Assembly (NCBI RefSeq): GCF_042676245.1
Contig: NZ_JBHTKA010000007.1
Coordinates: 558,001 to 622,000, forward strand
DNA: 64,000 nt
Origin: Ohtaekwangia kribbensis
GTDB lineage: Bacteria > Bacteroidota > Bacteroidia > Cytophagales > Cyclobacteriaceae
Direction of reading: 5' to 3'
Part shown: one piece after another, positions 56,050 to 63,041 of the stretch
Layout: every line of letters begins with the position of its first letter
How positions within the stretch are numbered: the first letter of the stretch is position 1
Notes under the pieces: model-generated
Seen by the model: the letters and a program-made list of their open reading frames with translations, nothing else
The model's database searches: none
What the model was told of the DNA's origin: nothing
Position numbers and translations under genes: made by a program

Positions 56050-57153
56050 CTATGCTACTTCTACCGGTTTTACACCTAACTGTTTTAGCAATCTGGCGTG
56101 GCCTCCCAATGCTGCTATAAATGTGTGGGCGCTTTTATAGGGTAAACCAAATTCGGCTGCTGTTTCCTTTACGATGCTTGCTATCTTTCTATAATGGACA
56201 TGGCATACATTGGGGAATAAATGGTGCTCAATCTGGAAATTCAAACCACCCACATACCAGGAAAACCAACGGCTTTTGTTGCCAAAGTTTGTTGTGGTGT
56301 GTAGTTGATGAACAGCCCAGTTATTTTCAAGCGTGTTATGTTCATCCGGAAGCGGAAACTCGGTGCCTTCAATAACGTGTGCCGGTTGAAAGATAATAGC
56401 CAGTATAAAACCAGCGATATAGTGCATAACAACAATACCAATAAAAATTGTCCACCAAGGTAAATTTGTAAAGAGCAGGGGAATTAAGAATATATAGCCG
56501 AGGTATACAACTTTGGTAGCCACGAGTATAAACCACTCTTTCACGATATTGGCGTTGTTCTTTTTGGCCATTCCGTTTTTATGATAGCGCACAATGCGAA
56601 CAAAATCCTTTACAAATAACCAGACCAGCGTCATTAGTCCGTAGAGAAACCATGCATATATATGTTGGTAACGATGAAAGCGCTTCCAGGCAGAGTGCGG
56701 TGTGAGGCGCAGTACACCGCGTGGACTTATATCTTCATCCTCTTCATGCACATTGGTAAAAGAGTGATGAAGTACATTATGCTGCATTTTCCAGTTAAAT
56801 GAATTGGCGCCAACGAGATTGAGGGAATATCCCATGGCTGTATTCAGCCACTTCTTGTTTGAATATGCGCCATGATTGGCATCGTGCATTACGGATAATC
56901 CTATACCTGCCAGCCCGAGACTCATAATTATTGTCAATAATAATAGTAACCAGCTGTTGGTAATGCCCAATGCTATGATACAGGCATACGGTATAAAATA
57001 CAGCGAAAACATAAACACCGTCTTTATCAGCATTTCTTTGTTGCCATGTCTGGAAATACCCGTTGTCTTAAAATAGTCGTTTACTCTTTTGTTGAGCGTG
57101 TTCGAAAAGTCGCGCCTTGTGGTGGAAAACGTTACGGTTTTGTTACTTGTCAT
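56050..57153 (-). CDS. membrane fatty acid desaturase (acyl-lipid/linoleoyl-CoA type)
   Basis: 367-residue integral membrane di-iron desaturase. Its three histidine boxes are HDANHGAY, HNVLHHSFTN and QIEHHLFPN, with Gln in the third box as in front-end and acyl-lipid desaturases. Four membrane spans flank the boxes. It introduces double bonds into membrane acyl chains, raising fluidity in the cold. It is adjacent to cold-shock-domain and RRM genes, which supports a cold-response role (inference). Confidence 0.92.
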   Translation of the reverse strand: MTSNKTVTFSTTRRDFSNTLNKRVNDYFKTTGISRHGNKEMLIKTVFMFSLYFIPYACIIALGITNSWLLLLLTIIMSLGLAGIGLSVMHDANHGAYSNKKWLNTAMGYSLNLVGANSFNWKMQHNVLHHSFTNVHEEDEDISPRGVLRLTPHSAWKRFHRYQHIYAWFLYGLMTLVWLFVKDFVRIVRYHKNGMAKKNNANIVKEWFILVATKVVYLGYIFLIPLLFTNLPWWTIFIGIVVMHYIAGFILAIIFQPAHVIEGTEFPLPDEHNTLENNWAVHQLHTTTNFGNKSRWFSWYVGGLNFQIEHHLFPNVCHVHYRKIASIVKETAAEFGLPYKSAHTFIAALGGHARLLKQLGVKPVEVA

Positions 57154-57202
57154 TCTTTATAGTCAGGTGTATATATAGTTTGTTCTTCTAAAATCCGGGA
57201 GA

Positions 57203-57457
57203 TTAGAATATAGTTGTTTGTGGTCTTGCTTTTGAAACACGGAGTTTGCTGCCAAAGAAGCTGGCATTTGAAAGCTTCCGAACGGCTTCCATAGCTTCAC
57301 GATCATCGGGCATATCAACAAAGCCAAAACCTTTTGAAATGCCTGTAGATTTGTCAATCATAATTTTAACGGAAGCAACTTTACCAAATTCAATAAACAA
57401 GGCTTTTAAGGCATCATCAGTAACAGCACGATTAATGTTGGTCACAAACAGATTCAT
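57203..57457 (-). CDS. RRM-domain RNA-binding protein
   Basis: 84-residue single RNA recognition motif. RNP2 is LFVTNI and RNP1 is KGFGFVDM, with a short C-terminal tail. It resembles the cold-inducible Rbp proteins of cyanobacteria and Bacteroidota. It starts about 50 bases upstream of the desaturase gene on the same strand, so they may be cotranscribed. Confidence 0.92.
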   Translation of the reverse strand: MNLFVTNINRAVTDDALKALFIEFGKVASVKIMIDKSTGISKGFGFVDMPDDREAMEAVRKLSNASFFGSKLRVSKARPQTTIF

Positions 57458-58213
57458 AATAAAAAAGTTGAATGGATAATAGGAAAACTGAGACCTGCGT
57501 CTCTTTCAATTGATAAAATCTAAGGAGGAATAATCTGTTGGTGAGAATTACCTTCGGCGGATTCGAGGAATTGAATAACAAAACTACATAAAATTATCCG
57601 ATAAAGTTCAATCACTGTTTGGAGATGCGGTGAAGATGAGTGTGAACACGCGTTGTCATCGGGCTGAAAGCAACAGCTATACATGTTTACGCATACAGTT
57701 CATTGTTTTAACGATATAATTTTATATGTGCGTATAATCTTCATCAATTATATTTATATAAAGTAAAAGCAGGAGTTTTGTTGCTGTGTAAATTTGAATT
57801 TTATAGGTTTACCGGTTTATTTAACTATCTTTGTGACATCAATTGCGGATTCTTTTAATTCACCCCATATTCTTCTCGAATTCGGAGTCTCTTAATCCTC
57901 TCCACAATTACTGGTTTTTTATAGCAGTTATAGCCGTTCGTAAGGTCTGTAAAATCTTATAGAGACTTGTGAAGATCATAAGGACCTTCACCATTTAGTG
58001 AATATGCATTCCAGGGATTAACAGAATTTGTAAGGGCTCTGTACGAAAGAACATATATTCTTATGTATATAATCCGAAGGAACGAAAATAAACTCAAAAC
58101 ATTAAGTAGCGTATTGCTGATAGCCGGAAGGAGTGCATTCTTAATTATGCCAGGGCTATGTAATTCAGCTTCGTTATCCTCAAAAAAGAAATTACATTTT
58201 AATTTTTATAATC
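57458..58213. promoter_or_regulatory. long divergent leader region between two RRM genes
   Basis: 755 bases with no convincing gene. TATCTTTG at 57826-57833 fits the -7 element and would give the plus-strand RRM mRNA a leader of about 375 bases. The leader contains possible stems such as GTGAAG / CTTCAC (57969-57974, 57986-57991) and AGTCTC / GAGACT (57886 and 57961 regions). Long structured leaders are known for cold-shock mRNAs; relevance here is inference. Confidence 0.45.
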
Positions 58214-58534
58214 ATGAACATCTATGTTTCAAACATCGCATTCAAAGCAACCGACACTGACTTACGCGAGTTATTTGAACAGCACGGTGAAGTATCATCG
58301 GCAAAAATCATTTTAGACAAAATGACGCAACGCAGTCGCGGCTTTGGTTTTGTCGAAATGCCAGACAATGCATCTGCTCAACAGGCTATATCTGAACTGA
58401 ATAACTATAATTTTCTGGGTAAAGATATATCTGTAAATGAGGCGAGACCAAAGACTGACGCACCACGAAGCGGTGGTTACGGTAACCGCAGCGGTGGTGG
58501 TAACGAAGGTAACAGTTTCAGAAAACGCTGGTAA
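58214..58534 (+). CDS. RRM-domain RNA-binding protein with Gly-rich tail
   Basis: 106 residues. The RNA recognition motif has RNP2 in IYVSNI and RNP1 in RGFGFVEM. A Gly/Arg/Asn/Ser-rich tail follows (about 84-106, SGGYGNRSGGGNEGN), as in cold-inducible RNA-binding proteins. A frame at 58063-58260 overlaps its start in another phase and is not considered a gene. Confidence 0.93.
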   Translation: MNIYVSNIAFKATDTDLRELFEQHGEVSSAKIILDKMTQRSRGFGFVEMPDNASAQQAISELNNYNFLGKDISVNEARPKTDAPRSGGYGNRSGGGNEGNSFRKRW

Positions 58535-58552
58535 TTTGTTGATTACGATCTG

Positions 58553-58582
58553 CCGGCAAGCTATATTTGAATAGCTTGCCGG
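58553..58582 (+). terminator. stem-loop terminator after RRM gene
   Basis: Perfect 12-base stem CCGGCAAGCTAT / ATAGCTTGCCGG with an ATTTGA loop, 19 bases after the stop. A modest T-rich tract follows. Confidence 0.75.
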
Positions 58583-58749
58583 TTGATTGTGTCTATACTT
58601 TTTAGGGGCATGGCTTCATGCCGCTTCACGTTGGCTATAATTTTATACACCTGAAGATATAGAGGGAGTGTACTATAGATGCGATAGTTGCCACATAGGT
58701 ATATATTCGGCAACATCATTAAACGTAAGGTGTTAAATGGTATTGAAAA

Positions 58750-59124
58750 CTAATCCGCTGGAAACGCCATCGTGCTTAACAAAGCATTTTCCGCCTGGCG
58801 ACTGTCCAACCGCGTATGCTGTACTACAATCGGAATGTCAGATTCAATGATACAGGCGTAATCTGTTCCGGTGGGAACGGACTGCGGATCTTTCAGGTCG
58901 TTAAAGCGAACATGTTTGGTTCTTCGTGCTGCAACATCTATTTTGTATGGACCTACCGGATCGCGGTCTGAAAAGTAAATGGTAAACGTTACGTGCGCAT
59001 CTTCATCGTTGGCATTGAGAATGCAGGCTGTTTCATGACTCTCCATTTCAGGAGCAGGTCCTGTGCTATAGGTGGGTATATACCCTTCGGCTATCGCCCA
59101 TATTTTATGTCCGATGGTTTTCAT
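58750..59124 (-). CDS. sensory rhodopsin transducer family protein (ASRT-like)
   Basis: 124-residue soluble all-beta protein. It matches the Anabaena sensory rhodopsin transducer family by its conserved text: WAIAEGYIPTYSTG, SHETACILNANDEDAHVTF, DRDPVGPYKI, RFNDLKDP, and the near-invariant end PIVVQHTRLDSRQAENALLS. In Anabaena the homologue couples to a sensory rhodopsin; most bacteria with this family lack rhodopsin, and the protein may bind DNA or carbohydrate. No rhodopsin is present in the window. ATG 59124 is chosen, since the extension to 59241 is not family-like. It is divergent from the TIR gene, and the intervening region holds a direct-repeat array. Confidence 0.88.
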   Translation of the reverse strand: MKTIGHKIWAIAEGYIPTYSTGPAPEMESHETACILNANDEDAHVTFTIYFSDRDPVGPYKIDVAARRTKHVRFNDLKDPQSVPTGTDYACIIESDIPIVVQHTRLDSRQAENALLSTMAFPAD

Positions 59125-59200
59125 CCGTGATCGTTTACAAAATATACCGGTAAAAAGAAATGCCAATGCAGGTCGTGTGCGAATCTGTGAAAAGCATCCG

Positions 59201-59251
59201 TTCGGAAGAAAAAATGACGCTTTCGGAAACATACTTTGCACACCGGGGAGA
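59201..59251 (+). promoter_or_regulatory. direct-repeat array A (9-12-9-12-9) upstream of TIR gene
   Basis: TTCGGAAGA (59201-59209), TTCGGAAAC (59222-59230) and CCGGGGAGA (59243-59251) are each 21 bases apart. It is nearly identical in layout to array B. It ends 32 bases before the TIR start and lies 76 bases upstream of the divergent ASRT-like gene. The spacing equals that of LytTR binding sites. Confidence 0.7.
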
Positions 59252-59283
59252 AAGCTTCTATACTTCGGCTTTACGATTTATAG

Positions 59284-59829
59284 ATGCATCACAATTATTC
59301 GTACGACCTTTTTATATCGCATGCGGTAGAAGACAAGATTCTACTGGTGAACGAACTTGCTGCACGACTCGAAGCACAAGGTATAAAAGTGTGGTATACC
59401 GGGCAGGAACTTAGTATTGGCGATGTGGTATGCGATACACTGGTAGAAGGTATGCGTCACTGCCGCTATGGTATTGTTGTTTTCAGTCCAAGCTATATAT
59501 CAAAAATGAAGCCCTCGGCTGAATTCAGTACACTGATCAATTATAAACGCCAGGGCGAAAAAGTAATTATACCGGTACTGTTCGAAGTTACACCGGGTGA
59601 ATTGGCGATCAGGAATATATTACTACACAATGTCATGGCTATATATAGTAGTAATGGATTGGATGATATCGTAACCCGTTTATTACAGCAAATCAACTTA
59701 CCGCACAAACTTTCTCCCGCTAAAAGTACATCCGTATTTAAATCCCGGAAGGGTAAACTATATGCCGCCCTGTTACTGGCTGCCGGGGTGGTGTTGCTTC
59801 TTTACGGCTTTAGTATGTTGCTGATGTAA
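59284..59829 (+). CDS. membrane-anchored TIR-domain protein
   Basis: 181 residues. The TIR domain occupies about 5-135: YDLFISHAVEDK (box 1), KVWYTGQELSIGDVV, IVVFSPSYISK (box 2), and candidate catalytic Glu80 in SAEFSTL. A single C-terminal transmembrane helix (about 157-181, LLLAAGVVLLLYGFSMLLM) would anchor it with the TIR in the cytoplasm. Bacterial TIR domains often degrade NAD+ in anti-phage defence, or make signalling nucleotides. No sensor or partner effector gene is fused, so the trigger is unknown. A 21-bp-phased direct repeat lies just upstream. Confidence 0.88.
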   Translation: MHHNYSYDLFISHAVEDKILLVNELAARLEAQGIKVWYTGQELSIGDVVCDTLVEGMRHCRYGIVVFSPSYISKMKPSAEFSTLINYKRQGEKVIIPVLFEVTPGELAIRNILLHNVMAIYSSNGLDDIVTRLLQQINLPHKLSPAKSTSVFKSRKGKLYAALLLAAGVVLLLYGFSMLLM

Positions 59830-59912
59830 CGTGATAAAAGGTATATATGTAGCATAGAATGCGAGGTCCGCGATCGGTTGTATAGGTTTATTTATACCGG
59901 TCGGTAAATCGT

Positions 59913-59963
59913 TTCGGAAAGAAAAATGATACCTTCGGAAAAAATCTGCTGCATCCCGGAGAA
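59913..59963 (+). promoter_or_regulatory. direct-repeat array B upstream of cysteine-rich lipoprotein gene
   Basis: TTCGGAAAG (59913-59921), TTCGGAAAA (59934-59942) and CCCGGAGAA (59955-59963) with 12-base spacers, the first of which (AAAAATGATACC) is nearly the same as in array A (AAAAATGACGCT). It ends 54 bases before the ATG at 60018. Confidence 0.7.
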
Positions 59964-60017
59964 AACTTTTTACCGGCAGCGATTCCGTGGCGTATTTCAT
60001 TCTATGAACGAAGTGAT

Positions 60018-60449
60018 ATGCGGTTTAACAATTACATAGTCCGCACAACGGTGCTGTTTCTATTCCTGGTTCTGCTGCAGGGATGTGCCTTCAGCCAGGC
60101 CGATGATCAAACGGTATACATTACCCGCACAGGCAACAAATATCACAAGAGTACATGCCAATACCTGAAGCATAGTCGCATCGGTATAGAGATTTCGGTG
60201 GCAAAGGAGCAAGGCTATACTCCCTGCAGCGCGTGTCACCCAGGTTCTACCAAGAACCCCGTAGCGCCTGCCAAACCACAACAGCAAACTAAACAGCAGA
60301 TACAGCAGGTACGCGGTTCTTCCGAAAAAGTAACAGCATCTGAGAAGACAGTTACAGCATCACGACAGTGCACAGCCAAAACAAAATCAGGCAGTCGCTG
60401 CAAGCGCATCACGCAAAATGCCAATGGAAAATGCTGGCAGCATCAGTAG
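60018..60449 (+). CDS. cysteine-rich lipoprotein with two metal-binding-like modules
   Basis: 143 residues with a signal peptide and lipobox (LLQGCAFS). The first module has HKSTCQYL, then YTPCSACHPG (about 37-75), recalling the Ada-type zinc fold. After a Gln/Lys-rich linker, the second module (about 116-143) has QCTAKTKSGSRCKR and GKCWQH, resembling the DUF5763 zinc-binding pattern. An array of direct repeats precedes it. Binding of metal or DNA fragments is conceivable; function unknown. Confidence 0.75.
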   Translation: MRFNNYIVRTTVLFLFLVLLQGCAFSQADDQTVYITRTGNKYHKSTCQYLKHSRIGIEISVAKEQGYTPCSACHPGSTKNPVAPAKPQQQTKQQIQQVRGSSEKVTASEKTVTASRQCTAKTKSGSRCKRITQNANGKCWQHQ

Positions 60450-60451
60450 CA

Positions 60452-60588
60452 GTGAAAGATTATAATGAAAGATTATAAGATTGGAGATTATAAAATTAAA
60501 AAGGAGTTAGTGTTTATCGCTTTTGTTACCACTATGTTTTACAAACAGAAAATTATAATGTTTCAATTTTCCAATTTTAAAATCCATG
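60452..60588. repeat. AT-rich imperfect inverted repeat element
   Basis: The left part has tandem units GAAAGATTATAA and then GATTATAAGATTGGAGATTA. The right part, on the other strand, reads GATTTTAAAATTGGAAAATT. The two ends align over about 27 bases with scattered changes, enclosing about 70 bases. It fits a small palindromic repeat of the MITE/REP type, without a gene. Confidence 0.5.
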
Positions 60589-60589
60589 T

Positions 60590-60799
60590 ATGAATTTCTA
60601 TTGTGTCGATACTGATGCAGGGCAGAAGGGTGAGCATATCGTACACCGTGTCAAATGTCAATATTTACCTTCGGACAAGATCGAGCTTGGGCCGTTTCCT
60701 TCCTGTTACGAAGCCATTCAGGCAGCTCGTAAATATTACCGGCATATAAATGGATGCCAGCATTGCTGCATCGAATGTTATCGCGTGCAAACAGTTTAG
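60590..60799 (+). CDS. small cysteine-rich protein, 69 aa
   Basis: Cytoplasmic protein with the pattern VHRVKCQYLP ... NGCQHCCIECY, so His plus four or five Cys could bind a metal. CQYL and the trailing C..C echo the first module of the lipoprotein encoded at 60018-60449. No signal peptide. Its start is preceded by the palindromic element. It overlaps the end of the convergent DUF2383-like gene by four bases. Confidence 0.6.
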   Translation: MNFYCVDTDAGQKGEHIVHRVKCQYLPSDKIELGPFPSCYEAIQAARKYYRHINGCQHCCIECYRVQTV

Positions 60800-61287
60800 G
60801 CGAGGTTAACAGATTTGTTTGTCGTGTTGGCAACTCCGGCTTCCTGCGGCTTCACCAGCGTTTCTGTTAACTGTCGCGAACTGATCTCAAAATTTTCAAG
60901 GTGTTGGTGAATTTCGCGAAGTGTAGCCTGCGAAAGTGTGGAATCTTTCATCACCGCCAGGTATTCTTTCTGCGTCATGGCTTCTACAGTCGTGCAGCAG
61001 TCAGATAGTGATCTTCGTTTGTAGGAGACTTCGAACTTCATCCAGCGCAAGGCTTTTCGATATATGGTATCTTTCGTAAGATCCAGCGCCTGGGCTGAGC
61101 CATACGCGATGAGCCAGCGCGAAAGATGATCTTTATTTACCTGCGATTGATATGCAAATTCATGAAAGAGGTCATGCAGCATAGCATTTTTGGAGATGAG
61201 TGCGGCATGCTTGTAAAACTCTTCACGCTCATGGTTGGCCATAATAAGTCTGACCAGGTCTTCTACATTCTTCACTACATTTTCCAT
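60796..61287 (-). CDS. DUF2383 / four-helix-bundle-like protein
   Basis: 163 residues from ATG 61287. The N-terminal 100 residues (VKNVEDLVRLIMANHEREEF, HDLFHEFAYQSQVNKDHL) resemble the PA2169/DUF2383 ferritin-like four-helix bundle, often found in stress-response loci. An ATG at 61395 would add 36 residues that do not look family-like, so I prefer the shorter form; this is uncertain. Direct-repeat array C lies upstream, shared with the divergent nuclease gene. Confidence 0.65.
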   Translation of the reverse strand: MENVVKNVEDLVRLIMANHEREEFYKHAALISKNAMLHDLFHEFAYQSQVNKDHLSRWLIAYGSAQALDLTKDTIYRKALRWMKFEVSYKRRSLSDCCTTVEAMTQKEYLAVMKDSTLSQATLREIHQHLENFEISSRQLTETLVKPQEAGVANTTNKSVNLA

Positions 61288-61406
61288 TGGGATAAGTATA
61301 ATATTGTGATTTATAAAATACCGTGCCAGGTGTTTAGCGTCCTCCTTTACCGACATAGACAAATTTATACTGTTACCGAAGCCAGTGATTAACATGGTGT
61401 ATCACG

Positions 61407-61457
61407 TTCGGAAACATAAAGGCAGCGTTGGGAAACAAAATATAGTGCTTGGGAAAG
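61407..61457 (+). promoter_or_regulatory. direct-repeat array C upstream of HsdR-N-like nuclease gene
   Basis: TTCGGAAAC (61407-61415), TTGGGAAAC (61428-61436) and TTGGGAAAG (61449-61457), each separated by 12 bases. It has the best-conserved three units of the three arrays. It ends 62 bases before the ATG at 61520. Confidence 0.75.
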
Positions 61458-61519
61458 ATCGTCATGTTAATAGGAGGTGGGTGATTAGCTTGATGGATAA
61501 ACGTTAATTCACGAACCCT

Positions 61520-62608
61520 ATGGACTTTAAAGATCAGATCAAACAACTTGGTGATCGCGTAGCCAAGATGCTGCCTCAGATTCAGACGGAGGAAGCTACC
61601 AAAACCTCGCTTACGTTGCCCTTTATTCAGATTCTTGGTTATGATATATTCAATCCGGCTGAAGTAAATCCTGAATTTGTAGCAGACCTCGGCATTAAGA
61701 AAGGCGAGAAGGTTGATTATGCCATTATGAAAAATGGTGAACCGATTCTGCTGATCGAATGCAAGCACTATCAGGAAAAACTCGATCCACACAACTCACA
61801 GTTGTTCCGGTATTTCCATACTACCAAAGCTAAATTCGGATTGCTCACTAACGGCTTGCATTACCGCTTCTATACCGACCTGGTGGAAGCAAACAAGATG
61901 GACGAAAAACCGTTCTTCGAATTTATGCTTACCGATATCAAAGAAGCTGAAGTAGATGAACTGAAGAAATTTCACAAATCGTACTTCGATCTCGAAAGTA
62001 TATTTACTACAGCCAGTGAATTGAAATATTCCAACGAGATAAAAATAGTGTTGACTTCGGAGTTTAAAGAACCAAGCGAAGACTTCGTACGGTTCTTCAT
62101 CAGTAAAGTATACGATGGCAAGGCTATGCCCAAAGTAGTATCACAGTTTACCGGTATAGTGAAGAAATCGGTTAACCAGTTGATCAGCGATATGATCAAC
62201 GACCGATTGAAATCAGCTTTGGCAAAAGAAGCTGAATCAGAAAAAGCACGCGTGACAGAAGAAGCCGCAGCACGCCCGGAAGAAGATAAAGCCATTGAGA
62301 CAACGGCACAGGAAATGGAAGGCTTTATGATTGTGAAGTCGATTATACGAAAGAAGATCGATGCCAATCGAATTGTTGCCCGCGATACCAAAACGTACTA
62401 CGGCATTCTGCTGGATGACAACAATCGTAAACCGCTATGCAGACTCTGGTTTAACGGTACGAAAAAATACCTCGGCTTGTTTGATGAAACTAAAAACGAG
62501 ACACGTCATGAGCTGCAAAAGCTGGATGATATCTTTAATTATACCGAGCAGCTTTTGAAGAGTGTTGATCTGTACGAAAAAGAAGAAAAAGTAGCAAACC
62601 CTATATAG
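61520..62608 (+). CDS. stand-alone HsdR-N-like restriction nuclease
   Basis: 362-residue protein. The N-terminal domain is a PD-(D/E)xK nuclease of the type I restriction HsdR-N kind: Asp66 in KVDYAIM, Glu80 and Lys82 in LLIECKHYQ, and Gln in the following LDPHNSQLFRYFHTT. There is no helicase or motor domain and no methylase or specificity gene nearby. The C-terminal third (about 262-362, with MIVKSIIRKKIDANRI and TKKYLGLFD) looks like a separate small domain. It could be a defence nuclease or a housekeeping enzyme. An array of direct repeats precedes it. It overlaps the convergent cupin gene by eight bases at their 3' ends. Confidence 0.85.
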   Translation: MDFKDQIKQLGDRVAKMLPQIQTEEATKTSLTLPFIQILGYDIFNPAEVNPEFVADLGIKKGEKVDYAIMKNGEPILLIECKHYQEKLDPHNSQLFRYFHTTKAKFGLLTNGLHYRFYTDLVEANKMDEKPFFEFMLTDIKEAEVDELKKFHKSYFDLESIFTTASELKYSNEIKIVLTSEFKEPSEDFVRFFISKVYDGKAMPKVVSQFTGIVKKSVNQLISDMINDRLKSALAKEAESEKARVTEEAAARPEEDKAIETTAQEMEGFMIVKSIIRKKIDANRIVARDTKTYYGILLDDNNRKPLCRLWFNGTKKYLGLFDETKNETRHELQKLDDIFNYTEQLLKSVDLYEKEEKVANPI

Positions 62609-62915
62609 CTACTTTCGGCCCGAAGAAAATTACCCAGGTAGAAAAGTCATCGGTAAAATTCTGAAAGCGGTGTACAACACCGGCCGGCACAAACAGAAAG
62701 TCGCCCGCTTTGAAAGGTATAATTTCCTGCTCGTAGAGAAAGTCACCGGAGCCGGCTATAATGATATAAAGTTCATCCTGGTCGTGTGGATTCTGAAGAT
62801 CAACACGATCAGGTTTATATACCTCGACAGACAGTGTATCACGTCTGAAAAATTCTGCAAAAAGTTTGTTTGAATTCTTTAATGAACGCAAGGCGTCTTC
62901 GGGGGAGATCTTCAT
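62601..62915 (-). CDS. small cupin-domain protein
   Basis: 104-residue single cupin. Conserved features are HDQDELYIIIAGSGDFL (motif 1, metal-binding His/Glu) and GDFLFVPAGVVHRFQN (motif 2, Pro-Gly-x-x-His). It probably binds a metal and a small ligand or sugar; the reaction cannot be named. Convergent with the nuclease gene. Confidence 0.85.
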   Translation of the reverse strand: MKISPEDALRSLKNSNKLFAEFFRRDTLSVEVYKPDRVDLQNPHDQDELYIIIAGSGDFLYEQEIIPFKAGDFLFVPAGVVHRFQNFTDDFSTWVIFFGPKVAI

Positions 62916-63041
62916 ATCCGGGATTGAGACATCAAGATATTATATGCAGTATAAAAATGCAAAATACCCTGCAATAGAATAGTTGATATAGCTTATCATA
63001 TTCTGCTCGGTCGTGAGATCAGGATATAGCAGGATGAGAAA

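Noticed and set aside
58063..58260. 65-residue frame overlapping the start of the RRM gene
   Set aside because: It overlaps a well-supported RRM gene in another phase, has no recognisable domain and lies in the putative leader.
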